Shown: one piece after another, positions 34,872 to 44,834 of the stretch | How positions within the stretch are numbered: position 1 is the first letter of the stretch | How the letters are laid out: the number at the start of each line of letters is the position of its first letter | Assembly (NCBI GenBank): GCA_947589055.1 | Contig: CANPZL010000003.1 | Location: 1 to 64,000 of the forward strand | Origin: an uncultured Lachnospiraceae bacterium | Lineage (GTDB): Bacteria; Bacillota; Clostridia; Lachnospirales; Lachnospiraceae | Direction of reading: 5' to 3' | Length of the DNA stretch: 64,000 nt | Translations under genes and position numbers: made by a program | The notes under the pieces: generated by a model | The model's input: only the letters and a program-made list of their open reading frames with translations | Told to the model about the DNA's origin: nothing | Database searches by the model: none

Positions 34872-37800
34872 TTATCGAAAGGGAACGCTGTTAGTTTCTG
34901 CTGCCGCCGGTTCTGGTAAAACCGCTGTACTGGTGCAGCGAATTCTGGATTGGATCATGAAGGATAATAAAAACATTGATGAGTTTTTAGTGGTAACCTT
35001 TACCAGAGCAGCAGCGGCACAGATGCGGACGAAGCTGCGAAATGCATTAGAGGAACTGCAGGAAAAATGTCCGGGAGATCAGCATCTTGTCCGTCAGTTA
35101 TCTTTGATCCATCGTGCCAGTATTACGACGATTGACAGCTTTTGTAAGGAAATTGTGGATGACCATTTTCAAACACTGGGGCTTGATCCAACGATGCGGA
35201 TCATGGATGAAACAGAAGGAATTCTGTTAAAGGAGGACGTGCTGGAGCGGATTTTAGAGCAGGCGTATGAAAGGAATGCTGAAGCATTGCTGGATCTTCA
35301 TCAATACATGAACGATCTGCGTACAGACGATAATATTCGGAAACTGTTACGAGAGCTTCAAAGGCAGGCGAACAGCTTCCCAGAGCCGGAGAAATGGCTG
35401 GAAAACGCAAGAGAGGATGTACTGGCTTTAGAGCCGGAGAAATTAGAAAAACAACCGTGGGTAAGGCTCTTAGTGAAAGAGGTACAGTCCGCTATGGCAG
35501 AGGTACAGGACTTACCCGGACAGATACGATCAGGATACCAAATGCTGGAGGCAGAATACCGGCCTAAAGCGTATGATAAGTATTGTCAGTATCTTCTGGA
35601 AGAAGAACAGCGGATAGAGCAGATCATGAAAGCGACATCATACAGTCAATTATATGAAGCGTATGATGATTCCCAACGGGTGTATAAGCGGTTTATCTGG
35701 AAGAATTCCGGTGTTCCGGAGGAACATTATCTAACGGAACTGTGGGAGACCTATCGAAGAATGAAAAAAGAAACGGCTGCCCATGTAACATTGTCCCTGT
35801 CAGAGCTTTTGATTCAGCAGCAGGGGGTGGCGCCTGTACTGTTAACGATATTAGATTTGACAGAAGCCTTTATGAAGGAATATCAGAAAGAAAAGCTGGA
35901 AAGAAACTGTATGGATTTTAGTGATGTAGAGCATTATGCTTTCCAAGTGCTTTCGATGGGAATGCAAGAGGGAAGGCCGGTTCCTACGGAAGCCGCCAGA
36001 CAGCTGCAAGCAGCCTATACGGAAATACTGATTGATGAATATCAGGACTCAAATGATTTACAGGAAGCGATTTTAACCAGTGTTGCCAAGCAGGAGCAGG
36101 GAGAATACACAAATCTGTTTATGGTAGGGGATAGTAAGCAGAGCATTTACCGGTTCCGAATGGCAAGACCACAGTTATTTCAGGAAAAATACCGGAGCTT
36201 TTCACCAGACCTAGATGGCCCTGACCGTTCCTGCCGGATAGAGCTAAAGGAAAATTTTAGAAGCAGGGAAACCGTATTAGAAGCGGTGAATCTGTTTTTC
36301 TATCAGCTGATGATGGAAAGTCTGGGGGGAATCCAATATGACCGGCGGGTTGCCTTGATCCCAGGCAGGATTTTTCCAGCCGAGAAGGAGGCAGGAGACT
36401 ACAGAACAGAACTTGTGCTACTGGATAACGATTACCAAAAGCCGGAACAGGAAAAACCGGATGCGGTAGAAGAGATAAAGGAAGCTGACAGCCAGAATGA
36501 AGAGGAGGACGAGCCGGATAGAGAACAAAAAATCGAACAGGAAGCAAGACTGGCAGCAGCCAGAATTCATGAATTATGTGATTCTTTGAATCCGCTTCCG
36601 ATTTGGAATGAAGAACAGGGAACGTATTGTCCATGCAGATATAAGGATATTGTTATTTTATTTCGAACGGCAAAAGGCTGGTCTGAGATATTCAGCCGGG
36701 TATTGGCAGATGAAGGAATACCGGTTTATGCAGATAATGGAAAGGGATATTTTGATTCGGTAGAAGTCAAGAATCTGTTATGTATGCTTTCTGTCATTGA
36801 TAATGCAAGAGACGATATTGCACTTGCCGGCAGCCTGCGAAGTCCCTTCGCATCTGTCAGCAGTGAGGAATTGGCCTGTATACGGGGACTTTGCAGGACT
36901 GGAGATCTGTGGACTGCAATTCAAAATTATGGTATGCAAAAGAACGCTCGTCCTGAACTGAAGGAAAAGCTGGAACGGTTTTGCCATGGGGTGAAACGCT
37001 GGAAAGAATTGAAAACCTACAGTACGATCCGAGAATTGATCTGGGACATCTTAAATACCACGGGATATTATGACTATGTAGGTGCGATGCCGGGAGGAGC
37101 GAGAAGACAGGGGAATCTTGTTCGCTTAATGGAAAAAGCAAGCAGCTATGAAAAAACCAGTTATCATGGGCTTTTTGACTTTCTTCGCTACATCGAGAAA
37201 ATGAAAGTTACCGAGCAGGACTTTGGCGAGACAGCAGTGATAAGCGGAGAAGATGACATGGTACGTATCATGACCATACATAAGAGTAAGGGACTGGAAT
37301 TTCCGGTGGTGCTTCTTTGCGGCTGTGGGAAGATGTTTAATCAGCAGGATACAAAAGATACGGTATTGGTAGATGCAGACGGTTATCTTGGAGTGAATTA
37401 TAAGTATCTGGATAAGCATTATTTTGAAAAGACGGAAAAGAGGAATTGTCTGGCAAGGCATATAAAAGAGGAAAATCTGGCGGAAGAACTTCGGGTGTTA
37501 TATGTTGCCATGACAAGAGCGAAGGAAAAACTGATTTTGATCGGGAGCGTGGATAAATTAACGGCACAAAAGAATCCGGATTATCAATTTTTATACGATT
37601 CTTATATCGAAGGAAACACAAAAGACGACTTGCTATCTGGGAAAGAAGAAGGGATGCCGCTTCCGTTAGAAAGACATCTTGTAGAAACAGGAAAATCTTA
37701 TCTTAGCTGGCTGATTCCTTGCATGGTTCGACTTTTCCATTTACAGCAAACACGGAAATACCTGATTTATCGGATCGTTAAGAAGGAAGAATTAGACGTT

Positions 37801-38634
37801 CATGTGGAGGAAGAATTTGACCGGCTGGCAGAACGGGAAGCACGGTGGGAGGAATACGTTTCCTATGAAGGAGCAAGAGAAGTGGAGGAAGAGATCCGGA
37901 AACGGTTTGAATGGAAGTATGCGTATCCTTTGGCGGCAACCTGTAAAGGAAAGTTGTCGGTTTCGGAAATTAAGAAAATGAGTCAGATGATCGATGAACC
38001 GGATAGAGACGTGGCAGACATAGCCGGACAAATCTTCCCTGCACAAAACGGCAGACCGCAGACCTTTGACGCTAATGAGAAGGTAGAAGGTAAGATGGAC
38101 GGAGCCGCTTATGGTACGCTGCTCCATCTGGTAATGGAAAAGATACCGTTTCATTGTATGGAGACGAAAGCAAAGGTGCAGGAAGCAATCGAAACGATGA
38201 AGCAGCAAAATATTATAACGGAAGAGGAATATCCATATATATCGGTCGACAAGATATTTGATATGATACAATCGGCTTTGGGCAAACGGATGCAGGAGGC
38301 GGAGAAAAAAGGAAGGCTGTATCGAGAACAGCAGTTTGTGATCGGGATTCCTATGAACCGTATTTATCCGGAGGCAGAGGAAACCGATCTGGAGCTGGTA
38401 CAGGGAATCATAGATGCTTATTTTGAGGAGAAGGACGAATTGGTATTATTGGATTATAAAACGGATACCGTAGATGCGGAAACCGGTGAAACAACACTGT
38501 TTCGTCGTTATCATGCCCAGCTGGAATATTACAAATATACGTTAGAACAGTTAACCGGAAAGAATGTAAAGGAAGTTTATCTTTATTCCTTCTGTCTGGG
38601 AAAGACAATCCCGGTTCCGGCAGAAGGGATATAA
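34837..38634 (+). CDS. addA: ATP-dependent helicase/nuclease subunit A
   Basis: A 1265-residue UvrD-like helicase with a C-terminal nuclease, partner of AddB. Walker A is [12 protein letters not shown], Walker B/motif II is [11 protein letters not shown], and [16 protein letters not shown] and [11 protein letters not shown] are helicase motifs V and VI. The nuclease signature is LLDYKTDTV near the C-terminus. The start is GTG at 34837 with GGAGG eight bases upstream, inside the end of addB. Length fits the family. The complex degrades both strands and pauses at recombination hotspot sequences; the site recognised here is unknown. Confidence 0.95.
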   Translation: MEWTKEQKAAIDYRKGTLLVSAAAGSGKTAVLVQRILDWIMKDNKNIDEFLVVTFTRAAAAQMRTKLRNALEELQEKCPGDQHLVRQLSLIHRASITTIDSFCKEIVDDHFQTLGLDPTMRIMDETEGILLKEDVLERILEQAYERNAEALLDLHQYMNDLRTDDNIRKLLRELQRQANSFPEPEKWLENAREDVLALEPEKLEKQPWVRLLVKEVQSAMAEVQDLPGQIRSGYQMLEAEYRPKAYDKYCQYLLEEEQRIEQIMKATSYSQLYEAYDDSQRVYKRFIWKNSGVPEEHYLTELWETYRRMKKETAAHVTLSLSELLIQQQGVAPVLLTILDLTEAFMKEYQKEKLERNCMDFSDVEHYAFQVLSMGMQEGRPVPTEAARQLQAAYTEILIDEYQDSNDLQEAILTSVAKQEQGEYTNLFMVGDSKQSIYRFRMARPQLFQEKYRSFSPDLDGPDRSCRIELKENFRSRETVLEAVNLFFYQLMMESLGGIQYDRRVALIPGRIFPAEKEAGDYRTELVLLDNDYQKPEQEKPDAVEEIKEADSQNEEEDEPDREQKIEQEARLAAARIHELCDSLNPLPIWNEEQGTYCPCRYKDIVILFRTAKGWSEIFSRVLADEGIPVYADNGKGYFDSVEVKNLLCMLSVIDNARDDIALAGSLRSPFASVSSEELACIRGLCRTGDLWTAIQNYGMQKNARPELKEKLERFCHGVKRWKELKTYSTIRELIWDILNTTGYYDYVGAMPGGARRQGNLVRLMEKASSYEKTSYHGLFDFLRYIEKMKVTEQDFGETAVISGEDDMVRIMTIHKSKGLEFPVVLLCGCGKMFNQQDTKDTVLVDADGYLGVNYKYLDKHYFEKTEKRNCLARHIKEENLAEELRVLYVAMTRAKEKLILIGSVDKLTAQKNPDYQFLYDSYIEGNTKDDLLSGKEEGMPLPLERHLVETGKSYLSWLIPCMVRLFHLQQTRKYLIYRIVKKEELDVHVEEEFDRLAEREARWEEYVSYEGAREVEEEIRKRFEWKYAYPLAATCKGKLSVSEIKKMSQMIDEPDRDVADIAGQIFPAQNGRPQTFDANEKVEGKMDGAAYGTLLHLVMEKIPFHCMETKAKVQEAIETMKQQNIITEEEYPYISVDKIFDMIQSALGKRMQEAEKKGRLYREQQFVIGIPMNRIYPEAEETDLELVQGIIDAYFEEKDELVLLDYKTDTVDAETGETTLFRRYHAQLEYYKYTLEQLTGKNVKEVYLYSFCLGKTIPVPAEGI

Positions 38635-38677
38635 GGGAATGAAACTGGAAAATACAGAAAGAAAAGGAGTTAGGCAT

Positions 38678-39172
38678 ATGAGCAGAGAAAAAGAAGAAAC
38701 AAAGGACATATCCCTGTTGGGAGATCATAATGTTGCGTATCCGTCGGATTACGCCCCGCAGCTATTGGAAACTTTTATCAATAAGCATCCGGAGCGGGAT
38801 TATTTTGTGAAGTTTAATTGTCCGGAATTTACCAGCCTTTGTCCTATTACGGGACAACCGGATTTTGCTACGCTTACGATTTCCTATGTGCCGGATATGA
38901 AAATGGTAGAAAGCAAATCCTTAAAGCTTTATTTATTCAGTTTTCGTAATCACGGAGATTTTCATGAGGACTGTGTCAATATCATTATGGAGGATTTGAT
39001 TCGGCTGATGGATCCTAAGTATATTGAAGTTTGGGGAAAATTCATGCCCCGTGGCGGCATTTCTATTGATCCTTATTGCAATTACGGTAAATCGAATACT
39101 CGTTGGGAAGCGGTAGCGAGAAACCGTTTAGAGCAGCATGATATGTACCCTGAAAAAATAGATAATCGGTAA
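38678..39172 (+). CDS. queF: NADPH-dependent 7-cyano-7-deazaguanine reductase
   Basis: A 164-residue type I QueF, which reduces preQ0 to preQ1 in queuosine synthesis for tRNA. The family signature [21 protein letters not shown] is complete in substance, and [17 protein letters not shown] carries the cysteine that forms the thioimide. I choose ATG 38678 because AAAGGAG lies nine bases upstream; the in-frame 38639 start has no ribosome site. No queC, queD or queE is present in the window. It follows addA and precedes folC2. Confidence 0.93.
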   Translation: MSREKEETKDISLLGDHNVAYPSDYAPQLLETFINKHPERDYFVKFNCPEFTSLCPITGQPDFATLTISYVPDMKMVESKSLKLYLFSFRNHGDFHEDCVNIIMEDLIRLMDPKYIEVWGKFMPRGGISIDPYCNYGKSNTRWEAVARNRLEQHDMYPEKIDNR

Positions 39173-39182
39173 AGGAAACGCT

Positions 39183-40553
39183 ATGAATTATGAAGAAGCA
39201 GTAGTTTATCTGCTGGATATACCAAGATTTGCAGAAAAAAGCGGTTTGGATAACCTGAAAGGATTATTGGAGGAATTAGGGAATCCCCATAAGACGGGGA
39301 TGGCAATCCATGTGGCAGGCACGAACGGGAAGGGATCCGTCTGTGCCTTTTTGGCGTCCATTTTATCTTGTGCCGGGTATCGGGTAGGGATGTTCACATC
39401 GCCTCATCTGGTAAAAATAAATGAACGATTTCGGATTCAGGATACCATGATAGGAAACGAAGAATTTTTACAAAGCTTCCAACGGGTCATGGAGGCAGTG
39501 CGGACAGGGGAAAAAAGGGGGTATCGGCACCCCAGTTTTTTTGAATTCCTTTTTCTGATGGCGGCCTGCTGGTTTGAAAAACAAAAGCCGGATTATATCA
39601 TTTACGAGACCGGCTTGGGAGGACGTCTGGATGCCACGAATGTATTGGAACCCTGCCTGACGGTTTTGACTGCCATCGGCATGGATCATATGGAATATCT
39701 GGGAGAGCATTTGGAAGAAATCGCCGGAGAAAAAGCGGGAATCATGAAAAAGGATACTCCCTGTGTTTATCTTCGGCAGGCAGATGCTTCTTCCAAAGTA
39801 ATTGAGGAGCGGGGAAAGGATTTGGGAATTGATTTGATTCCCGTCGAAAATAAGAAAATAAGAATAGACGAAACAAGGGAGGAATACATTGATTTTTCCT
39901 ATTTAAGCCAGTATGATAGTAAGTATCCGGCTACAGGAAAACCAATTACATACCGGATAAAAACATCGGCCATTTATCAGGTGGAAAATGCGGCGTTAGC
40001 AATAGAAGCAGGAGCATGGCTGCTTGCATATACCTGTCCGAAGAAAGCAGATTGGAAAGTAAATAAGGAATCAGCAGACAAAAGCGCACTGGTATACAAT
40101 GATATATCTGCTTTTATACGAAAGGGTATTTATCAGATGCATTGGCAGGGAAGGATGGAGGAACTGGAACCCGGTATTTATGTGGACGGTGCACATAATG
40201 AGCCGGCAATCCGTGCATTTTGCAGGACACTTACCAGTATTTACCGGGATAAAAAAATCATTTTACTGTTTGCAGTAGCCAGGGATAAGAGGTATAATGA
40301 GATGATACGGATTTTATGTGAAACGGTATCCTATGAAAGAATTATCGTGACGACGATTGAAGGTGACCGAGAAACACCGGTGGAGAAAGTGGCGGAACAG
40401 TTTCGACAATATACGTCGGCTCCCGTCGTAACGGAGCAAAGTGTTGGACAGGCATTGAAGCTTGCACGGAGCTGTTTGAAGGAAAATAGTCGGGTATTTT
40501 GTGTAGGCTCCCTTTATTTGGTGGGCCATTTGAAGAAACTGAAGGAGGAATAA
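39183..40553 (+). CDS. folC: Folylpolyglutamate synthase/dihydrofolate synthase, second copy
   Basis: A 456-residue Mur-ligase-like enzyme adding glutamate to folates. The P-loop HVAGTNGKGS is at residues 43-52, followed by the standard FTSPHLVKINERFR block and GLGGRLDATNVL. This copy matches the usual FolC more closely than the one at 1081, which has ISPT in place of TSPH. It is not in a folate operon; queF is 10 bases upstream and a small gene follows directly. Two FolC enzymes imply either division into dihydrofolate synthase and polyglutamylation or redundancy; I cannot decide from sequence. Confidence 0.92.
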   Translation: MNYEEAVVYLLDIPRFAEKSGLDNLKGLLEELGNPHKTGMAIHVAGTNGKGSVCAFLASILSCAGYRVGMFTSPHLVKINERFRIQDTMIGNEEFLQSFQRVMEAVRTGEKRGYRHPSFFEFLFLMAACWFEKQKPDYIIYETGLGGRLDATNVLEPCLTVLTAIGMDHMEYLGEHLEEIAGEKAGIMKKDTPCVYLRQADASSKVIEERGKDLGIDLIPVENKKIRIDETREEYIDFSYLSQYDSKYPATGKPITYRIKTSAIYQVENAALAIEAGAWLLAYTCPKKADWKVNKESADKSALVYNDISAFIRKGIYQMHWQGRMEELEPGIYVDGAHNEPAIRAFCRTLTSIYRDKKIILLFAVARDKRYNEMIRILCETVSYERIIVTTIEGDRETPVEKVAEQFRQYTSAPVVTEQSVGQALKLARSCLKENSRVFCVGSLYLVGHLKKLKEE

Positions 40554-40556
40554 ACG

Positions 40557-40712
40557 GTGATCAATTTTGATGAAGAAATCAAGAAATTCCAGCCGGCGGT
40601 TGAGATGGAACAGCTGGAGAATAATATATATAAGAATGATTTTAATGATGTTGCAGATGTGTTGATTGAAGTGATGAAGCAGGCACAGCAGCCACCCCAG
40701 AATTATGAATAA
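40557..40712 (+). CDS. Small conserved-looking protein of unknown function (51 aa)
   Basis: A 51-residue acidic, helical protein beginning with GTG, no membrane segment. I do not recognise it. Support comes from a good ribosome site (AAGGAGG, eight bases upstream, within the end of folC2), an uninterrupted frame that fills the gap exactly, and coupling on both sides: it starts 3 bases after the folC stop and its TAA is directly followed by the ATG of the TPR gene. The sequence has hydrophobic positions (EEIKKFQPAVEMEQLENN, then VADVLIEVMKQAQQ) fitting two helices. Function unknown. Confidence 0.6.
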   Translation: MINFDEEIKKFQPAVEMEQLENNIYKNDFNDVADVLIEVMKQAQQPPQNYE

Positions 40713-42191
40713 ATGGATGTGAAAAAGATGAATTGCTTATATTGTGGTGCACCGGTACTCATAAATGATGTGTGCAGTGCGTGTGGATTAAAACAGGAAT
40801 ATTTAATAAAGGCATGGAATACGTCCTTATATTATTATAATACAGGCTTGGAGTATGCCAGAATCCGGAATCTGACAGGAGCGGAGGAAGCATTGAAAGC
40901 GGCGTTGCGCTATAACAAAGCGAATATTGACGCACGTAACCTTTTAGGGCTGGTGTATTATGAAACCGGACAGGTGTTTGAGGCATTGGCAGAGTGGGTT
41001 ATCAGCTCCAATTATCAGCCTGAGGAGAATCTGGCGGCCCGTTATTTAAAGATGGTACAAGGAAACCAGAATAAACTGAGCGCCTTTGATCAGGCCGCCA
41101 AGAAATACAATCTTACCCTGCATTATGCGCAGCAAAAGAATTTTGATCTGGCGTTGATTCAGCTAAAGCGGGTGCTGAATGCAAATCCCAGATTTGTAAA
41201 AGCGTATTTGGTGCTTGCTTTGATTTATATACAGGAAGGGAATCTGGACAAAGCTAAAAAAGCGTTGCAGCGGGTGTTGAAAATTGATAAATATCAACCG
41301 CAGGCACATTACTATTTGGAGGAGCTTTCAAAAAATGAAAAGCATTATACTTCTCGAAGTACGGGTATGGAATATGACGATCGTTTTGACCTGAAAGCAA
41401 CAGATGATGAGGATACAGAGGAAGAAGAGCTTGACGAAGAGGAAAATGCAAAGCGAAAGATACGGGAGATCATAGAGCGGGGAGCCGCTGCCGAGGATAT
41501 TGGCGGCGACCAGAATCTGGAAGTAGGCAGTTATCAGGAGATAAAGTACGGCAAGCATAACGTATTATATTTAGCAGCAGGGTTGCTGATTGGAATTGCC
41601 GCCATGTTTTTTTTAGTAATGCCGGCACGGGTTCGGAAGATCAGTGAAGAGAATATGGATTTAAAAACCTCATACAGCATGGAACTGTCAGATAAGAATA
41701 TCACTATTGCAAATCTTCAGGATAACAATGGAAAACTACAGAGCAATCTGGATACTCTGAAACAGCAGATGGAAATGATGGCTGAAGAAAACAGCGCCGG
41801 AAGTGTAAATGATACAATTATGTCCGGGGTTCAGGCATACATGGAAGGCAAGCATCAAGATGCGATTGCTGCATTAGGCGGTATTGATTTAACTGACGGG
41901 AATCTATCGGAAACAACGAAGAATTGTATACAGACGATTGTCAATGGCTGTAGTGACGAATTGGATACCTGTCGATCTGCCGGAATGACTGCCTATGGTG
42001 CGGAAAATTATCAGGAAGCAATCAATCAGCTTCAGATTTTCTGTAACCTGAAGCCGGAGGATGCAGAAGCCCGCTATAATTTGGCAAAGGCATATGAGAA
42101 TGTAGGAAATGTGGAAGCTGCCAATCGGCTTTATCAGGACATCAATACCCGATTTCCAGATTCCGATTACGTGACTACTATGTATCAGTAG
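40713..42191 (+). CDS. Zinc-ribbon/TPR single-pass membrane protein
   Basis: A 492-residue protein. The N-terminus has a CLYCG and CSACG pair, a likely zinc ribbon; tetratricopeptide repeats follow to about residue 205. An acidic linker leads to a membrane helix near residues 285-305, then a coiled-coil stretch and two more TPR units near the C-terminus. It probably acts as a scaffold with repeats on both sides of the membrane. Start ATG directly follows the preceding stop. It lies before the spoIIA operon but is separated from it by a terminator, so a sporulation role is not shown. Confidence 0.72.
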   Translation: MDVKKMNCLYCGAPVLINDVCSACGLKQEYLIKAWNTSLYYYNTGLEYARIRNLTGAEEALKAALRYNKANIDARNLLGLVYYETGQVFEALAEWVISSNYQPEENLAARYLKMVQGNQNKLSAFDQAAKKYNLTLHYAQQKNFDLALIQLKRVLNANPRFVKAYLVLALIYIQEGNLDKAKKALQRVLKIDKYQPQAHYYLEELSKNEKHYTSRSTGMEYDDRFDLKATDDEDTEEEELDEEENAKRKIREIIERGAAAEDIGGDQNLEVGSYQEIKYGKHNVLYLAAGLLIGIAAMFFLVMPARVRKISEENMDLKTSYSMELSDKNITIANLQDNNGKLQSNLDTLKQQMEMMAEENSAGSVNDTIMSGVQAYMEGKHQDAIAALGGIDLTDGNLSETTKNCIQTIVNGCSDELDTCRSAGMTAYGAENYQEAINQLQIFCNLKPEDAEARYNLAKAYENVGNVEAANRLYQDINTRFPDSDYVTTMYQ

Positions 42192-42233
42192 TACATAGGC
42201 GCTAAAGGTTTGGCCGAGCTGGATAGATATACG

Positions 42234-42268
42234 AAAGAGAAACTCAAATGGAGTTTCTCTTTTTTATT
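42234..42268 (+). terminator. Rho-independent terminator after the TPR gene
   Basis: AAAGAGAAACTC at 42234-42245 pairs perfectly with GAGTTTCTCTTT at 42251-42262, followed by a T run. Confidence 0.92.
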
Positions 42269-42356
42269 TGGACATAGTTTCCTTACTTCCTTTCGGAAAA
42301 GACAAATATAAAAGACATCGTAAAGCCTATGAATAAATAAATTGCAGGAGGTATTT

Positions 42357-42695
42357 ATGGAATATGAATTGAAGCTGGATCAGGAATGGCTGTGGATTGG
42401 ACTGCCAACGGAGCTTGATCATTTTCAGGCGGAGCAGATTCGCAAGGCAGTCAAGGATAAGATGCAGGAACGGTATATTAAATATGTCATATTTGATTTT
42501 GAACGAACCAGCCTGATGGATAGTTCAGGAATCGGGCTGATAGCCGGGCGGTATCGGGAATTGGCTGTTCGAGGCGGACAGGTATACGTCAGTAATGTAC
42601 ATGACCGTATGAAAAAGGTTTTAACCTTGTCCGGGTTATATCGGATCGTTACCCCGTGGGAACAGGTTATGGTATCAGAATCAGAAAATAATTGA
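42357..42695 (+). CDS. spoIIAA: Anti-sigma F factor antagonist
   Basis: A 112-residue STAS-domain protein that frees sigma F in the forespore when it is dephosphorylated by SpoIIE. The phosphorylation region is LMDSSGIG (S56/S57, the second being the equivalent of B. subtilis Ser58). I choose ATG 42357 because AGGAGG lies five bases upstream; an in-frame TTG at 42342 overlaps that site. It heads the classical spoIIA operon. I found no convincing sigma-H promoter in the 90 bases upstream. Confidence 0.95.
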   Translation: MEYELKLDQEWLWIGLPTELDHFQAEQIRKAVKDKMQERYIKYVIFDFERTSLMDSSGIGLIAGRYRELAVRGGQVYVSNVHDRMKKVLTLSGLYRIVTPWEQVMVSESENN

Positions 42696-42727
42696 ATGCA
42701 GAAATGCGGATAAATAAGGAGGATAAG

Positions 42728-43180
42728 ATGAGTAACACCAATGAAATGCAGGTAGAATTCGATGGGATTGGAGAAAATGAAGGATTTGCAAGGGTAGTGG
42801 TCGCCGCCTTCGTCTCACAGCTTAATCCGACGCTGGAAGAGTTAGGAGATATAAAGGTCGCAGTATCCGAAGCGGTAACCAATGCAATCATTCACGGATA
42901 TGAGAAAACCAGAGGGAAAGTACGGATTCATGCAAAATTGCAGGAAAACAGACTTATCATTCAGATCATGGATTCCGGAAAAGGAATTGATGATGTGGAG
43001 AAAGCTATGGAGCCGCTGTTTACCACAAAACCGGAGGAAGAACGTTCCGGGATGGGATTTTCCTTTATGGAAGCGTTTACGGATGAGTTGAAAGTAGAAT
43101 CCAGACCGGGAGAAGGAACAACGGTCACAATGGTAAAGGTGATGGGAGCAGGAAATGGATCGGACGATAGAATTGATTAA
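42728..43180 (+). CDS. spoIIAB: Anti-sigma F factor (serine kinase)
   Basis: A 150-residue GHKL ATPase that binds sigma F and phosphorylates SpoIIAA. The N box is VSEAVTNAIIHGYE, the G1 box is DSGKGIDD, and GMGFSFMEAFTDEL is the family's C-terminal motif. I choose ATG 42728 because AAGGAGG lies five bases upstream; a TTG at 42692 overlapping the spoIIAA stop is less likely. Overlaps sigF by 26 bases. Confidence 0.95.
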   Translation: MSNTNEMQVEFDGIGENEGFARVVVAAFVSQLNPTLEELGDIKVAVSEAVTNAIIHGYEKTRGKVRIHAKLQENRLIIQIMDSGKGIDDVEKAMEPLFTTKPEEERSGMGFSFMEAFTDELKVESRPGEGTTVTMVKVMGAGNGSDDRID

Positions 43181-43886
43181 GCGTGCCAGGCAAGGAGATC
43201 AGGAAGCGAGAAATCAGGTGGCTTCGGAAAATTTAGGTCTGGTTTGGAGCGTGGTGCGGCGGTTTGCCGGCAGAGGACATGATTTAGAAGATTTATATCA
43301 GATTGGCTGTATCGGATTATTAAAATGCATTGACAAATTTGAGTTATCTTATGACGTTAAATTTTCAACTTATGCTGTTCCAATGATCATGGGAGAGGTA
43401 AAGCGTTTTTTGCGTGACGATGGTATGGTGAAAGTAAGCCGCTCACTTAAGGAAACGGCGTATAAGGTGTATATGACCAGGGAAAAGCTGGTAAATGAAA
43501 ACGGAATGGAACCGACCCTGGACGAGCTTGCCATTTGTCTGGATATTGATAAGGAAGATATTGTAGTGGCGTTGGAGGCAAGCTCGGAGGTGGAATCCAT
43601 TTATAAAACCATTTATCAAAATGATGGCAATTCCATTTACCTGATTGATAAACTAGTCAGTGCGGAAGATGAGAGTCAAAAGGCGGTGAATCAGCTGGCT
43701 TTAGAAGAGCTTATGTCAGGCTTGGAGGAAAAGGAACGAAAAATCATTACCATGCGGTATTTTGAAGATAAAACCCAGACAGAAATTGCAAATATCGTAG
43801 GAATCTCTCAGGTTCAGGTCTCTCGAATCGAAAAGCGGGTGCTTTTAAAAATGCGGGAACAAATGAATCATGGAAAAAGTTGTTAA
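43155..43886 (+). CDS. sigF: RNA polymerase sporulation sigma factor SigF
   Basis: A 243-residue sigma-70 family protein, the first forespore-specific sigma factor. Region 2 includes LEDLYQIGCIGLLKCIDKF and FSTYAVPMIMGEVKRFLRDD, and region 4 has TQTEIANIVGISQVQVSRIE, the DNA-binding helix-turn-helix. ATG lies within spoIIAB with GGGAGCAGGAA upstream. It is held by SpoIIAB until SpoIIAA releases it. A SigF-like promoter lies just downstream, ahead of the spoVA genes. Confidence 0.96.
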   Translation: MDRTIELIKRARQGDQEARNQVASENLGLVWSVVRRFAGRGHDLEDLYQIGCIGLLKCIDKFELSYDVKFSTYAVPMIMGEVKRFLRDDGMVKVSRSLKETAYKVYMTREKLVNENGMEPTLDELAICLDIDKEDIVVALEASSEVESIYKTIYQNDGNSIYLIDKLVSAEDESQKAVNQLALEELMSGLEEKERKIITMRYFEDKTQTEIANIVGISQVQVSRIEKRVLLKMREQMNHGKSC

Positions 43887-43895
43887 TGAAATGTT

Positions 43896-43925
43896 TTCAT
43901 AGAATTCAGGCGGTTGGAAATACTA
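43896..43925 (+). promoter_or_regulatory. Candidate SigF/SigG-type promoter for the spoVA block
   Basis: TTCATA, a 14-base spacer, and GGAAATACTA. The latter matches the SigF -10 consensus GGnnAnAMTR at all fixed positions, and the -35 resembles GYATA in four of five. It lies 64 bases before the next gene. Confidence 0.65.
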
Positions 43926-43989
43926 ACATGGAAGCAGATTCCGAATCTGTTCATGAAATGGACAGAAAGAAAAGAAGGAGTGAATGTCT

Positions 43990-44229
43990 ATGGAAGAAAA
44001 GCGTTATCGCTGGCTGTGGTGGGTCATTATCGCATTAGTTGTAGCAGGCATGATCTGGTATGCGATTGTACGGTCTAAGGCTAAGGAATATATAGATGGT
44101 ACCTTAGTATGGAATCCAACTGATGTTTTTTGCATGAGTAATCGAAACTATTGCCATCTGACTACCATTTCCCTGCCTTCGATAGATGGTGAGGAGGGGA
44201 CGCATTCATGTCGGAGACCATATATCTAA
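43990..44229 (+). CDS. Small single-pass membrane protein ahead of spoVAA
   Basis: A 79-residue protein with one membrane helix at about residues 9-28 (WLWWVIIALVVAGMIWYAIV) and a polar tail with three cysteines (FCMSNRNYC, later HSC). I do not recognise it. ATG 43990 lies nine bases after GGAG; the in-frame ATG at 43984 is closer to the site. It overlaps the spoVAA start by 22 bases and shares its presumed forespore promoter, so expression in the forespore is expected. A role in the spore inner membrane is inference from position. Confidence 0.6.
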   Translation: MEEKRYRWLWWVIIALVVAGMIWYAIVRSKAKEYIDGTLVWNPTDVFCMSNRNYCHLTTISLPSIDGEEGTHSCRRPYI

Positions 44230-44834
44230 ATGTACAGCAAAGCTCTGCGATCACTCGTCCTGTAGTACGGATTGACGATGTAGCGGAGGTCTATTGTGAA
44301 AATAAAAGTGTAAAAAATCAGGTACAGAAGCTTGTAATCACGGAATTTAAATCCACGAAGGAATTTAAACAGGTATTTTCAACCTGTCTGCTGATTGAGC
44401 TTATAACAGCTGCTATACCGAATTGTCAGGTGGTCAGTTTAGGGGAAACGGATTTCATCGTTTATTATAAACCTGTAGGAAAGGAAGCACTCTGGAAAAC
44501 TCGGCTAAAATGTCTCTTAGTTGGTTTACTGGCATTTTTTGGCGCCGCCTTTTCTATTATGACCTTTAATACGGATGTCACTACTGCGGATTTGTTTGAT
44601 CAGCTCTATGAGCTGTTTACCGGAATGCCAGCCCAGGGACCGGGAATTTTGCAAGCCACATATGCACTTGGATTATTTTTAGGGATTATTTTGTTCTTTA
44701 ATCATGGAGGCAGATATAAGCTTACCAATGATCCGTCTCCTTTACAGGTTCAGATGCGTCAGTATGAGCAAAGTGTTAATCAGGCATTTATTTTAGACGC
44801 AGAACGGAATCAGGAGAGTAAAGATGTGGATTAA
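44208..44834 (+). CDS. spoVAA: Stage V sporulation protein AA
   Basis: A 208-residue protein with a soluble N-terminal region and two membrane segments near residues 100-122 and 148-166. IYLNVQQSSAITRPVVRIDD and the VSLGETDFIVYYKP stretch resemble SpoVAA. SpoVA proteins move dipicolinic acid across the forespore inner membrane during sporulation and out during germination. GAGGGGA precedes ATG by seven bases. As in Bacillus, it follows sigF, here with one additional small gene between. Confidence 0.88.
   Translation: MSETIYLNVQQSSAITRPVVRIDDVAEVYCENKSVKNQVQKLVITEFKSTKEFKQVFSTCLLIELITAAIPNCQVVSLGETDFIVYYKPVGKEALWKTRLKCLLVGLLAFFGAAFSIMTFNTDVTTADLFDQLYELFTGMPAQGPGILQATYALGLFLGIILFFNHGGRYKLTNDPSPLQVQMRQYEQSVNQAFILDAERNQESKDVD

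Noticed and set aside
42269-42356. Sigma-H promoter for spoIIA
   Set aside because: A GAAT -10 at about 42330 exists, but the -35 resembles the consensus only loosely and the spacing is too short.
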